In this document: positions 1-10,315 of the stretch, piece by piece | How positions within the stretch are numbered: position 1 is the first letter of the stretch | Layout of the letters: every line of letters begins with the position of its first letter | NCBI GenBank assembly: GCA_945836755.1 | Contig: CAMAMB010000002.1 | Location: forward strand, 1 to 64,000 | DNA length: 64,000 nt | Direction: 5' to 3' | Source: an uncultured Bacteroidales bacterium | GTDB lineage: Bacteria > Bacteroidota > Bacteroidia > Bacteroidales > Bacteroidaceae | The notes under the pieces: model-generated | Database searches by the model: none | What the model saw: the letters and a program-made list of their open reading frames with translations, nothing else | What the model was told of the DNA's origin: nothing | Program-made: the position numbers and the translations under genes

Positions 1-51
1 AGCACAACCTTGCCAAGGTTGGGGTCGCGAGTTCGAGTCTCGTTTTCCGCT
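1..51 (+). tRNA. tRNA-Gly (GCC), 3' portion; 5' end lies outside the window
   Basis: Anticodon stem-loop caaccttgccaaggttg with GCC, T-arm gcgagttcgagtctcg, acceptor 3' strand ttccgct. Confidence 0.85.
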
Positions 52-70
52 CAAACAACCCTACATCCAC

Positions 71-153
71 GCTCAGGTGGCGGAATGGTAGACGCGCCAG
101 TTTCAGGTACTGGTGTCAGCAATGACGTGCAGGTTCGAGTCCTGTTCTGAGCA
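71..153 (+). tRNA. tRNA-Leu (CAG)
   Basis: Acceptor GCTCAGG...TCTGAGC, anticodon stem CCAGT/ACTGG with CAG, long variable arm, T-arm aggttcgagtcct. Confidence 0.92.
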
Positions 154-192
154 CACAATGAGTATATGCTCGTTGTAACCCTTACATAACAC

Positions 193-275
193 GGAGAGGT
201 GGCGGAATTGGTAGACGCGCTACTTTGAGGGGGTAGTGTCAATTGCGACGTGGGAGTTCGAGTCTCCTCCTCTTC
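193..275 (+). tRNA. tRNA-Leu (GAG)
   Basis: Acceptor GGAGAGG/CCTCTTC, anticodon stem CTAC/GTAG with GAG, long variable arm, T-arm gggagttcgagtctcct. Confidence 0.92.
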
Positions 276-401
276 ACTTTATCTTCCTTATCCTGCTCAC
301 AAGGATTAGGAAGATATTTTCTTTTCTGACGACAAGCTCCCGGCCGACCTCCTCAACCTGGTGAGACCTCCGTATAGCCCTTCGCCCAATAACCCAAAGC
401 C

Positions 402-977
402 ATGAATATCTACGTCCGCTACTTCGACTATGACACGCTTGCACACAGCAGCGATGAGCTCTTGAGCTTCCTTGAGTCTATCCCCGAGATACCCATGACG
501 CAAGCCATGGCGAACGAAATTAGAAACTACGCCGAAAGCGACATCCCCTACCCTAAACGCTACAAGATTAGGCCAAGAGTCTACTTCATCATGATAAAGA
601 CCACAGCCAACACCATGGAAGAGTTTAAGATGAGGAAGCTGGAGAAAGAACAAGGCACTCCGGAACAAGCGCCCGCCACCAAGGCCACAGCACCCAAGGA
701 GATGCGCATCACCTCACTGACCTCAGAAAAATATGGATGGTATAAAGGCTGCCTACACTTTAAGCGTGTGATACGTAACAGCACGACAGGCAAATGCAGC
801 TACGTAGACGCCTCATTTACAGCCCTCGTACACACATATTCACCACTGCAATGCTATCACCGGATAATCTCACACCTCAAGGGACGCGAAGACATAGACA
901 GCCGAAGCCAATTCCCCTCGGCCAAAGGCAACAACTTCATCTACGAGTACGTGGGTGAACAAATTAACCGCAGCTGA
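402..977 (+). CDS. Conserved hypothetical protein
   Basis: 191-aa ORF after the tRNA cluster, followed by a strong hairpin. Confidence 0.7.
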   Translation: MNIYVRYFDYDTLAHSSDELLSFLESIPEIPMTQAMANEIRNYAESDIPYPKRYKIRPRVYFIMIKTTANTMEEFKMRKLEKEQGTPEQAPATKATAPKEMRITSLTSEKYGWYKGCLHFKRVIRNSTTGKCSYVDASFTALVHTYSPLQCYHRIISHLKGREDIDSRSQFPSAKGNNFIYEYVGEQINRS

Positions 978-1024
978 GACTTCCCCCTATACGATAGTAA
1001 CGCCTCCCCACATGGCCCCAAGAA

Positions 1025-1074
1025 TAATCCCTTGGCGATAAGCGGCAGCAAATGCCACCATCGCCAAGGGATTA
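1025..1074. terminator. Perfect 15-bp inverted repeat, likely intrinsic terminator between convergent genes
   Basis: taatcccttggcgat ... atcgccaagggatta, placed between ORFs ending at 977(+) and 1137(-). Confidence 0.7.
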
Positions 1075-1136
1075 ACTATATAGAATACACTGTGAGAATG
1101 CCGCAACTGACAAAGACGGGCATTCCACTCTCACAG

Positions 1137-2384
1137 TCAGTCTGTGAAGCTATGAACGACCACGCCGCTGCGCAGCTTAGGCTCAAACCACGTGGCCTTA
1201 GGCGGCATGATGCAACCGCTGTCGGCGATAGTCATAATCTGGTCCATGCTAACTGGATAGAGAGCCAGGGCAAGCTTCATCTCACCCGTGTCGACACGAC
1301 GCGCCAACTCTTCTAAACCTCGCAGACCACCCACAAAGTCGATGCGGGGATCACGACGGAGGTCAGTGATATGCAGCTGCTTATCAAGTATCAGGCGGGA
1401 AGAAATGTCTACATCTAAGTCGCCAATAGGGTCGGAGGGGTCGAAAGTACCTTCTCGGGCATCAAGGCTGTACCACTTGCCACCCAGATAAAGCGCAAAC
1501 TGATGGGCATGAGCCGGATGATAAGGCTCGGTACCTCTTTCTGCGACGACGAAGTCCTCAGCCAGTGCCTCAAGGAACTGAGCCTCTGTCTTGTCGCCAA
1601 GGTCCTTTACCACGCGATTATAATCAAGCACGGTCAGTTCATCAGAAGGGAAACAAACCGCCATATAATAATTGTACTCCTCCCGGCCCGTAGACCCGGG
1701 CTGCTGGCCCATCTCATGAGCGACACGTGCAGCAGCTGCGCTACGATGGTGACCGTCAGCGATGTAGAGTTTGTCCATGGCAGCAAATTCTGCGGTGATG
1801 GTTGCCTTGTCCTCTTCACTGCTCACGACCCACAACTGATGGCGGAAGCCGTCGATGGGAGCAACGAAATCGTACACGGGAGCAGTGGCAGCATATTTCA
1901 GGCGCAACTCATGAAGCACGTTGCGCGGCTTAAAGGCCAGAAAGACAGGCTCCATGTGGGCGCCGATAGTGCGCACATGCTTCATACGGTCTTCCTCTTT
2001 GTCTGCACGTGTAAGTTCATGCTTCTTGATTACTCCGTTCATGTAGTCGGCTGCTGAGGCGCAGACCACCCAGCCATACTGGGTTTTCCCGTTCATGGTC
2101 TGTGCGTAGAGATAGTAGCACTCTTGCTCGTCAGCTACTAACCATCCCTTCTCCACAAACTCGCGGAAGGTCTGGGCCGCACAGTCGTATACACGGGGAT
2201 CATATTCGCTTGTTCCTTCAGGGAAGTTGATTTCAGGCTTGATAATGCGGTAAAGCGACTTCTCATTGCCTGCGGCCTCCAAACGTGCTTCCTCTGAGCT
2301 GAGCACGTCGTAGGGGCGACACTCCACTTGTTCTACCAAGGAGACGGGGGGGCGGTAACCCTTGAAAGGTTTGATGGTAGGCAT
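1137..2384 (-). CDS. DUF1015 family protein
   Basis: Family-typical N-terminus (KPFKGYRPPVSLVEQVECRPYDVLSSEEA) and IADGHHRSAAA motif; downstream of serC-serA. Confidence 0.88.
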   Translation of the reverse strand: MPTIKPFKGYRPPVSLVEQVECRPYDVLSSEEARLEAAGNEKSLYRIIKPEINFPEGTSEYDPRVYDCAAQTFREFVEKGWLVADEQECYYLYAQTMNGKTQYGWVVCASAADYMNGVIKKHELTRADKEEDRMKHVRTIGAHMEPVFLAFKPRNVLHELRLKYAATAPVYDFVAPIDGFRHQLWVVSSEEDKATITAEFAAMDKLYIADGHHRSAAAARVAHEMGQQPGSTGREEYNYYMAVCFPSDELTVLDYNRVVKDLGDKTEAQFLEALAEDFVVAERGTEPYHPAHAHQFALYLGGKWYSLDAREGTFDPSDPIGDLDVDISSRLILDKQLHITDLRRDPRIDFVGGLRGLEELARRVDTGEMKLALALYPVSMDQIMTIADSGCIMPPKATWFEPKLRSGVVVHSFTD

Positions 2385-2412
2385 ATAAGTAAGGAGGGTA
2401 AAAGGGTAAGTA

Positions 2413-3336
2413 TTATTTATTTACTTGGAACTTTTTGACGCCGTCTTCGAAGAATGAGACTATCTGCTGGGCAGCAGCCAAACCTGCGTTGACATTGGCT
2501 TCCTTGGTCTGCGCACCCATCTTCTTCGGCGTAAAGATATAGCGGTCGCCCAACTTCTCTACAGCCTCGTCGTGGCAAGCCAGTTTGAGGTCAGTCACAT
2601 ACCGCAAGTCTTTTCTCTCCACCAGCGCGCGCAGCAGACCCGGCTCATCAATCACATCCTGACGCGCTGTGTTCACCAGGATACCATCGGGGCGCATGGA
2701 AGAAACGAGGTCGTAACCTATACTATGGCGTGTAGCCGGAGTAGAAGGCATGTGGAGGCTGACAATTTGGTTGAAGGCAAAAAGGGCCTGCAGCGACTCA
2801 TGTACATGATAGCCGGCGTCAATAATCTTCTGCGGACGATTGAGAGGAGAATAGCTTGAGATGTCCATGCCAAGGCCATGAGCGATGCGAGCCAGGTTCT
2901 GTGCCACAGCTCCAAAGGCTAAAAGACCGAGTTTCTTGCCCATAAGTTCGGTGCCGGACTTTCCATTGAAACGGTTGCGTATGGTGTAAATGAGCATACC
3001 TATTACCAGTTCAGCCACAGCGTTTGCATTCTGGCCCGGGGTATTCATCACCACGATACCATGCTCCGTAGCGGCTGCGAGGTCTATATTGTCATAGCCT
3101 GCGCCTGCTCTCACAATAATCTTCAACTCGGGAGCTGCGTCCATAATTGCCGGACCGATGATGTCGGAGCGTACGATTAGGCCCTCGATGTCCTTGACGG
3201 CAGCCTTCAATACTTCCTGGTCGGTATACCCTTCAAGCAAGCGAACTTCGTAACCGGCCATGTCAAAAATGTCTTTAATGCCCTTGACAGCGTCAGCAGC
3301 AAAGGGTTTTTCTGTAGCAATGAGGATTTTTTTCAT
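2413..3336 (-). CDS. serA: D-3-phosphoglycerate dehydrogenase (short form)
   Basis: 2-hydroxyacid dehydrogenase features (RAGAGYDNIDLAAATEHGIVVMNTPGQNANAVAEL); adjacent to serC; start taken at MKKILIATEKPF. Confidence 0.9.
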   Translation of the reverse strand: MKKILIATEKPFAADAVKGIKDIFDMAGYEVRLLEGYTDQEVLKAAVKDIEGLIVRSDIIGPAIMDAAPELKIIVRAGAGYDNIDLAAATEHGIVVMNTPGQNANAVAELVIGMLIYTIRNRFNGKSGTELMGKKLGLLAFGAVAQNLARIAHGLGMDISSYSPLNRPQKIIDAGYHVHESLQALFAFNQIVSLHMPSTPATRHSIGYDLVSSMRPDGILVNTARQDVIDEPGLLRALVERKDLRYVTDLKLACHDEAVEKLGDRYIFTPKKMGAQTKEANVNAGLAAAQQIVSFFEDGVKKFQVNK

Positions 3337-3404
3337 AGTAAAGAAAAGGCGCACGACAGGAGCTTCGTAGAGGCTTCGTGGCGTGCGCCGTGTATGGAGT
3401 GGTT

Positions 3405-4478
3405 CTACTTAATGATTTGCTTCTCAAATTCTTGCATGCAAGCTATGAGTGCTTTCACGCCCTCTATAGACATGGCATTGTAGCAGGAGGCTCGGAAGCC
3501 GCCCACAGAGCGGTGGCCCTTGATGCCCTGCATGCCCTTAGACTGGGCAAAGGCCAAGAATTCAGCCTCATGCTGCTTATACTCATCGTTCATGACGAAG
3601 CAGATATTCATGAGCGACCGATCTTCCTTGGCAGCCGTTCCTTTGAAGAGGGGGTTACGGTCAATCTCAGCGTACAATAGGTCAGCACGTTCGTGGGCAC
3701 GGCGCTCCATCTCTTTCACCCCGCCCTGAGCCTTGATCCATTTAAGATTCTGAAGAGCGCAATATATGGGGACAACAGGAGGAGTATTAAACATCGACCC
3801 TTTATCTACATGAGTACGATAGTCAATCATCGTCGGAATGGGACGACTTACGTGGCCTAAAAGCTCGTCCTTTACAATGACAAATGTAACGCCGGCCATG
3901 GAAAGGTTCTTCTGCGCGCCGCCATAGATAAGTCCATACTTGCTCACGTCTATGGGGCGAGAGAAAATGTCGGACGACATATCAGCAACGAGGGGAACGG
4001 GTGAATCGAGATCCTCACGCAGCTCAGTGCCGTAGATGGTATTGTTAGTGGTGATATGGAAGTAGTCAGCGTCAGCGGGGATGGTATAATCCTTCGGTAT
4101 GAACGTATAATTAGCATCTGCACTGGATGCCACTTCCACAACCTCGCCAAAAAGTTTGGCTTCCTTGAGTGCCTTCTTTGCCCAGACGCCTGTATTTAAG
4201 TAGGCAGCCTTTTTCTCAAGAAGGTTATACGGCACCATACAGAACTCCAAGCTTGCTCCGCCGCCCACAAAGAGCACAGAGTAGCCTTCGGGTATGTCAA
4301 GCAGTTCTTTGAAGAGGGCCTGAGCCTCATCCATGACGGCCTGAAATTCCTTGGTACGGTGGCTGATTTCCATCAAGGATAACCCGGTTTCGCCGAAGCT
4401 GACACAGGCATCGGCTGTTGCTTTCATTACTTCTTGCGGGAGTATAGAGGGACCCGCGCCAAAATTATATTTTTTCAT
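3405..4478 (-). CDS. serC: Phosphoserine aminotransferase
   Basis: [17 protein letters not shown]..., [21 protein letters not shown]-site region. Confidence 0.95.
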   Translation of the reverse strand: MKKYNFGAGPSILPQEVMKATADACVSFGETGLSLMEISHRTKEFQAVMDEAQALFKELLDIPEGYSVLFVGGGASLEFCMVPYNLLEKKAAYLNTGVWAKKALKEAKLFGEVVEVASSADANYTFIPKDYTIPADADYFHITTNNTIYGTELREDLDSPVPLVADMSSDIFSRPIDVSKYGLIYGGAQKNLSMAGVTFVIVKDELLGHVSRPIPTMIDYRTHVDKGSMFNTPPVVPIYCALQNLKWIKAQGGVKEMERRAHERADLLYAEIDRNPLFKGTAAKEDRSLMNICFVMNDEYKQHEAEFLAFAQSKGMQGIKGHRSVGGFRASCYNAMSIEGVKALIACMQEFEKQIIK

Positions 4479-4593
4479 GGCAGTAGGGGATTGATGTTTG
4501 TTCGGGGGCTAAAATAGTTATTTAATATCAAACAAATCACCGAGTGCTGGGCATTTTTCGCTCAGAGGGGGCAATTTATTTTAAATAGAGGGC

Positions 4594-6564
4594 TTACAGC
4601 GCCTCCGCCTCTTCCAATTCTTCGAGTGCGGCGAGCCATGCTGCAGCCACAGCGTCAGTGGGCATTCGCCAGTCGCCTCGTGGACTGAGGGAGCAAGAAC
4701 CCACCTTCGGGCCGTCGGGGAGACAGGAACGTTTATACTGCTGGCTAAAGAAGCGCCGCACGAAGGTCCGCAGCCATTTAAGGATGACATCCGGCTGATA
4801 GTGGTCATTTGTGTTGTCTGCTGCGAAGGCTTTGCAGGCAAGCATATAGATTTTCTGGGGGGCGAAGCCATAGCGCAGTACATAGTATAGGAAGAAGTCG
4901 TGGAGCTCGTACGGTCCTACGAGGTCCTCTGTTACTTGGGCTATATCGCCGTTGGCATCTGCCGGAAGCAGCTCAGGACTGATGGGGGTATCTACTATAT
5001 CGAGCAAGGTACGTCTCACCTCTTCCTCCGCTATGATATGCTGAGCAGCCCATGTAACCAAGTGGCGCACGAGCGTCTTGGGCACAGAGGCATTCACGCC
5101 ATACATGCTCATGTGGTCGCCGTTATAGGTGGCCCAGCCTAATGCCAGTTCGCTGAGGTCGCCGGTGCCCACAACGAAGCCCTCCATCTGCCCCGCTGCG
5201 TCCATTAGAATTTGTGTACGCTCGCGGGCCTGTGAATTTTCATAGGTGAGGTCGTGCACCGCAGGGTTATGCCCCAGGTCTCGGAAGTGTAGATTGACAG
5301 CTTCGGCTATGTTAATTTCTCTGATGGTTATTCCTAGACCCTTCATCAGGCAGATGGCATTGGTGTAAGTGCGGTCTGTCGTTCCGAAGCCCGGCATGGT
5401 GATGCCCACGATGCCTCTACGGTCACGTCCAAGTCGGTCAAAGGCATGCACGGCTACGAGCAAGGCGAGTGTTGAGTCCAGGCCACCGCTGATGCCGATG
5501 GTCACAGTCTTGGCATGGGTATGATCTATGCGTCTTGCCAGCCCTTCACTTTGAATGAAGAGTATCTCTTCACAGCGGTGATCCAATTCAACGCCGGTCG
5601 GAATGAATGGATGGGGGTCGACGCTGCGTGAAAGGCTGAAGGGTATGTTCGTAGTGAAATGTTCCAGCTCAATTGGTGTCGTTTCCTTGTATGCGTGCAG
5701 CTGGTAGGCCGCGGCAAAGGTCGTGTTGACGCGTCGCTCGGCACGCAGCAACTCTACGTCTATCTCGCTCACCACGAGTTGCTCGTTCATGGTGAAGCGC
5801 TGTCCCTCGCTGAGTATATGCCCATTCTCGGCGATGTACGCACGGCCCCCATACACCAGGTCTTGGGTGCTTTCTCCATAACCTGCTCCGGCATACACAT
5901 AGCCTGCCAGCAGCCTTGCGCTCTGGGTGGCCACGAGTGAGCGCAGGTAGGTAGCCTTGCCCACCAGCTCATTGCTGGCGCTGAGGTTGAAGATGATGTC
6001 TGCACCCGACACGGCCAGATGGTCACTGGGCGGGATGGGAGCCCAGAGGTCTTCGCATAGCTCTATGCCGAAGCAGCAATGCGTAGCTTCGAAGAGAAGG
6101 CCGCGTTTGATGGGCACAGTTTGGCCCATGAAGTGGATGACGCCTCCCTCGTCGGGCAGCACGGAGGCTGAGGCGAACCACCTTTGCTCGTAGAACTCTT
6201 TATAGTTGGGCAGGTACGTCTTAGGCACAAAACCCATGATGCGGCCGCTCTGTATGACCGCCGCACAATTAAAGAGCATACCTTTATATAATATAGGAGC
6301 GCCTACAAGGGTCACTACCTTCAGATTGCGGCTAAACTCCATGAGTTTGAGGAGGGAGGCTTCCGTGGCGTCGAGCAGGGTCTGCTGTGCAAAGAGGTCC
6401 TGACATGTATACCCCGTGATGCAGAGTTCCGGCAGGCAGAGTATCTCCACGCCCTTGCTCTCGGCCTGGAGCATCATGTTCTGGATGGCAGTAGTATTGG
6501 TGGAAGGGTCGGCCAGACTTACGCCGGGCACACCTGCTGCCACTTTAACATATCCGTATTTCAT
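4594..6564 (-). CDS. nadE: Glutamine-dependent NAD(+) synthetase
   Basis: N-terminal nitrilase-like amidase domain plus NAD synthase [12 protein letters not shown] and [26 protein letters not shown]. Confidence 0.95.
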   Translation of the reverse strand: MKYGYVKVAAGVPGVSLADPSTNTTAIQNMMLQAESKGVEILCLPELCITGYTCQDLFAQQTLLDATEASLLKLMEFSRNLKVVTLVGAPILYKGMLFNCAAVIQSGRIMGFVPKTYLPNYKEFYEQRWFASASVLPDEGGVIHFMGQTVPIKRGLLFEATHCCFGIELCEDLWAPIPPSDHLAVSGADIIFNLSASNELVGKATYLRSLVATQSARLLAGYVYAGAGYGESTQDLVYGGRAYIAENGHILSEGQRFTMNEQLVVSEIDVELLRAERRVNTTFAAAYQLHAYKETTPIELEHFTTNIPFSLSRSVDPHPFIPTGVELDHRCEEILFIQSEGLARRIDHTHAKTVTIGISGGLDSTLALLVAVHAFDRLGRDRRGIVGITMPGFGTTDRTYTNAICLMKGLGITIREINIAEAVNLHFRDLGHNPAVHDLTYENSQARERTQILMDAAGQMEGFVVGTGDLSELALGWATYNGDHMSMYGVNASVPKTLVRHLVTWAAQHIIAEEEVRRTLLDIVDTPISPELLPADANGDIAQVTEDLVGPYELHDFFLYYVLRYGFAPQKIYMLACKAFAADNTNDHYQPDVILKWLRTFVRRFFSQQYKRSCLPDGPKVGSCSLSPRGDWRMPTDAVAAAWLAALEELEEAEAL

Positions 6565-7106
6565 AATTGCATTGGAGCGGAACAGGGTCCGCGCGTCTAA
6601 TGGTTAGAGACCGGGGGTTAGCCCAGGCTTACAGTCAGCAATGAGGGAACAACGGCCCAAGGGATGCCCTGCTGTAAGGCTATAAGGAAGGCTGTACCGG
6701 TAATGATGATGAAACTCCGAGTATGTAAGGATTTGAGTGCCTTCAAGTCTCTGTAATCCGACCCTACGTCTCGCCGTATAGGCTACCACGCATATCGGCA
6801 CGCCATTGAACAAGTCAGCTATCTCGGCATTTCTATTCTAATTGATGAGTATCCCAATCTAACCAGTACAGCCTGTATTTTTGATGGGGCAAAGATAAGG
6901 ACGCACTACTTGCACACCAAACAAAACCTTCTTTTTTTTCGTCTCAGCCCATCTTTTGATAATTCGCAGGAAAATCCTTCTACGCTGATAGGATTTTTTA
7001 ATACTTTTACGGCTTCAATGGCGCATGCCGCACGTGCGGCGCATGCCTCTGCCGAGGCCGCCGCGGCGTGTGGCTTTTCACCCGGACTATCTAAGCCCCC
7101 CCTCAC

Positions 7107-9815
7107 ATGAAGCAACTTCACTTCTCCCTGCCTTACAAAACTCATGCCAACGAGCGTCTCGAGCTGTACTACTCCATCGACGGTACTGTCCCCGAACGCG
7201 TAGTGATGACGTCCGTCGACACAGCCTCGTGGCAGTGTACCGTCGGCGTCAGCGACGATGCCAAGCACCTTCGCCACCTTTATCTCGTCAGCGACACCGA
7301 GGGACGCATTCTTCGGGTAGAGACCGACACGTGGCGCTACTTCCTCTTCAACCATCGCAGCGAGGTCTGCTTCCTCGACTCTTGGTCCGAGCATCCGCTG
7401 CCCGCACTCTACCACCACTCGGCCTTCCGCGACTGTCTCCTTCTGCCGCGCGGTGGCGACTCGCTCCACACCGGCGTTCTCTCTGCGCCTTGTCTGCTCT
7501 TGCTCCACGCTCTTCCGCCCTCTGCCGGCTACCGCTGGGCCGTGGTGGGCAATCTGCCGAGTTGGGGTGAATGGCATCCGGAGCGTGCCCGTCTGCTTCA
7601 GCGCACTGCGGGCTGCGAGTGGGCGCTACCCTTAGAGCGAAACGAGCTCGAAGAGGGCCTTTCTTATAAATATATACTTGTGCCCGAGCAGGGCCACGAC
7701 TGCTCCCCCATCTGGGAAGAAGGCGACAACCGCGTCATCGCTCCCCGGGGGGATTTGCCGGCATCGGCATCGGTCATCCGCACCGACTGTCTTTCGCGCA
7801 TCAGCCTTACGCCGCTCCATGCTTCGGGGTGTGTCATTCCCGTCTTCTCGCTTCGCAGCGAGGGCAGCTGGGGCACAGGCGACTTTGGCGACCTTGCCAC
7901 ACTCATCCGCTGGAGCGCAGAGACCGGTCTCCACGCTCTCCAGTTACTGCCAATCAACGACACTACCCGAAGCCTCACCTGGCACGACTCTTACCCCTAT
8001 AGCTGCATCTCGGTCTTCGCCCTCCACCCGCTTTACCTCAACCCGCGCGAGTGGCCCAAGAGCAAAGCCTTCAAGCAGCACGAGGCCGAGGCCCGGCGGC
8101 TCAACGCCCTGCCCGCGCTCGACTACGAGGGAGTCATCCGCCTGAAACTGGTCTTCCTGGAGCAGTTGTTTGAAGAGATTGGACCGCGCGTCACACGCAG
8201 CGCCGACTTCCGCGCCTACACCGCCGCCCAGGCTTCGTGGTTGGAGGCCTATGCCACATACTGCGTACGCCGTGACCGCTACCACACAGCCAACTTCCGC
8301 CACTGGCCCGAGGCGGCCCAACACACCGCTCCCCTACCCGACGACGACCCGCAACGCCTTCAGTTCTACCGCTTCACGCAGTTCCTGCTTCACCGACAAA
8401 TGAACGCCGCCCACCGGCTGGCCCGCGAACTCGACATCGTACTCAAGGGAGACATACCCATAGGCATCAGCCCCGACAGCGTGCCTGCATGGGCTGACAG
8501 CCACCTCTTCCACTTCGACGGCACAGCGGGCGCTCCGCCCGACTTCTTCTCCGAAGATGGCCAGAACTGGGGCTTCCCCACTTACAACTGGGAAGCCATG
8601 GCCGCAGAGGGCTACGCCTGGTGGCAGCGCCGCATGGACCACATCGGGCTATACTTCGACGCCTACCGCATAGACCACGTCCTCGGCTTCTTCCGTATAT
8701 GGGAAATTCCCACCTCTCAGTGCTCAGGCATGTTGGGCCACTTCCGCCCTGCCCTGCCCTTCACGGCCGGCGAGATACACGACTACGGCTTCGGGCCTCA
8801 TCCCGCCGACTTCGTACGCCCGAGGCTCTCGGCTGCCTATGTCGAGGAGATTGCCTTGAAGGTCGGCATGAGTGGCGAGACCTTTGCCGCCCGCTTCCTC
8901 CGGGACTATGGGGGCGACTATACGCTCCGCGCCCCTTACGACACACAACAAAGCGTGTGGCGTGAACTACAGAAGCAGGAAGGCCAAGCGGGCATCCTCA
9001 CTCACGAGACAGCCACCCTCCTCTGCCGGCTGCTCACCGAGGTGCTCTTCCTGGCCGACCCCGAGCAGCCCGACCTCTACCATCCCCGCATAGGGGCAGC
9101 CGCCACCCGCCTATGGAGCACACTTTCACCTGCTGACCGCGAAGCCTTCTGCCGCCTGCACGACGACTTCTTCTATCGCCGCCACAACGCTTTCTGGGCG
9201 GAGCGAGCCATGCAGAAGCTGCCGGCCATCACCCGCGCCACCGATGCCCTCGCCCCCTCCTCGCCTACCCTCTACCCCTTGGAGAGCACCGGGCCGCTGC
9301 CATGCGCCGAAGACCTCGGCATGGTGCCCGACAGCGTCAAGGGAGTGCTCGAACGCTTGCAGATACTTACATTGGAGATAGAGCGCTGCCCCAAGCAGAG
9401 CGGAGTGCGCTTCGCCCCACTTGCCTCTTTCCCCTACCTCAGCGTGGTCACCATCGGCACACACGACATGCCGCCCCTGCGATGCTGGTGGAAACAGCAG
9501 CCTGACGATGCCAAGGCCTATTGGACCGACGTGCTGCACCACTCGCCTTCCTCCTTCCCCGCCGACCCGAGTGCGGCTGACTGCGAGCGTATAGTGGCAC
9601 ACACCCTCCAAGCCCCGTCAATGTTGCGTCTGCTCGCCCTTCAAGACCTGCTCGCCATCAGCGATGACGTCAGAGCGTCCCATCCCGAAGCGGAACAGAT
9701 AAACTGCCCTGCCAACTCTCACCACTACTGGCAGTACCGCATGCACCTGACGCTCGAAAAGTTGATGTCCGCCCATCAGTTTAACGAGAAGCTGCGTGCC
9801 TTGCTGCTACGCTAA
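7107..9815 (+). CDS. malQ: 4-alpha-glucanotransferase with N-terminal starch-binding (CBM20-like) modules
   Basis: GH77 features (ALQLLPINDTTRSLTWHDSYPYSCISVFALHPLYLN, LKGDIPIGISPDSVPAWA, FDAYRIDHVLGFFRIWEIP, PCAEDLGMVPDSV). Confidence 0.92.
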   Translation: MKQLHFSLPYKTHANERLELYYSIDGTVPERVVMTSVDTASWQCTVGVSDDAKHLRHLYLVSDTEGRILRVETDTWRYFLFNHRSEVCFLDSWSEHPLPALYHHSAFRDCLLLPRGGDSLHTGVLSAPCLLLLHALPPSAGYRWAVVGNLPSWGEWHPERARLLQRTAGCEWALPLERNELEEGLSYKYILVPEQGHDCSPIWEEGDNRVIAPRGDLPASASVIRTDCLSRISLTPLHASGCVIPVFSLRSEGSWGTGDFGDLATLIRWSAETGLHALQLLPINDTTRSLTWHDSYPYSCISVFALHPLYLNPREWPKSKAFKQHEAEARRLNALPALDYEGVIRLKLVFLEQLFEEIGPRVTRSADFRAYTAAQASWLEAYATYCVRRDRYHTANFRHWPEAAQHTAPLPDDDPQRLQFYRFTQFLLHRQMNAAHRLARELDIVLKGDIPIGISPDSVPAWADSHLFHFDGTAGAPPDFFSEDGQNWGFPTYNWEAMAAEGYAWWQRRMDHIGLYFDAYRIDHVLGFFRIWEIPTSQCSGMLGHFRPALPFTAGEIHDYGFGPHPADFVRPRLSAAYVEEIALKVGMSGETFAARFLRDYGGDYTLRAPYDTQQSVWRELQKQEGQAGILTHETATLLCRLLTEVLFLADPEQPDLYHPRIGAAATRLWSTLSPADREAFCRLHDDFFYRRHNAFWAERAMQKLPAITRATDALAPSSPTLYPLESTGPLPCAEDLGMVPDSVKGVLERLQILTLEIERCPKQSGVRFAPLASFPYLSVVTIGTHDMPPLRCWWKQQPDDAKAYWTDVLHHSPSSFPADPSAADCERIVAHTLQAPSMLRLLALQDLLAISDDVRASHPEAEQINCPANSHHYWQYRMHLTLEKLMSAHQFNEKLRALLLR

Positions 9816-10064
9816 GCCACAGAGCTTCCCTCCAGACGTCAGTCCGTCACTGAAGCCGCCGTCCTCGCGTCTCCACAAGGAGCCGGGGCGGCGGCTTCAG
9901 CATGGCAGACGAGATGCCCCACCGGGCGGCAACCCACGGCTTATGCCCGCGAGCCATTGACTCCCACCACGCCTGGCCAAGTCCTCTACAGACTGTGCGT
10001 CCGCCCCTCGGTTAAGACCACTCACACCTCCCACCTCTCCTTACCCTTCATCTCTACAAGGCCG

Positions 10065-10235
10065 GCGGCTTGCACCCCGTTCGCCGCATGCTCGGCGTCA
10101 TCGTCGCCCGGTCGGTCGACATGCATACATCGACCGATCGACGCCCGTACTTCAGGCTGTGGACGCTCGTCTACCGAACGGCCGACGAACGTCCACCGAA
10201 CAGGCGACGATGAGGCCATGTACATGGAGCGACAC
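10065..10235. repeat. Dispersed 22-bp-unit repeat element, copy A (4 direct units plus an inverted left end)
   Basis: Units gacatgcatacatcgaccgatc, gacgcccgtacttcaggctgtg, gacgctcgtctaccgaacggcc, gacgaacgtccaccgaacaggc at 10118-10205; left end tcatcgtcgcccg and right end aggcgacgatga are inverted relative to each other. Confidence 0.85.
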
Positions 10236-10264
10236 AAAAAACGCATGGAGGCAGGCTCCATGCG
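10236..10264 (-). terminator. Intrinsic terminator for the minus-strand transporter gene
   Basis: Minus strand: CGCATGGAG cctgc CTCCATGCG TTTTTT. Confidence 0.85.
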
Positions 10265-10315
10265 CATAGAGGGGTGACTGCGAGAGAGCGGCAGCAAACG
10301 CCGCGCAGGCCACAC

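Noticed and set aside
6590-6640. tRNA-like sequence (gtctaatggttagagac)
   Set aside because: Resembles a D-arm, but there is no T-arm or matching acceptor; at most a remnant.
6906-7577. 223-aa antisense ORF over the malQ 5' region, plus other long ORFs opposite GC-rich genes (e.g. 11414-12202, 27166-28008)
   Set aside because: They lie opposite clear conserved genes and are an expected by-product of high GC; no recognizable domains.
9957-10315. Small ORFs over the 10.1-kb repeat, and similarly 28374-28799
   Set aside because: They are similar to each other only because the underlying DNA repeats are; opposite-strand ORFs are equally open.
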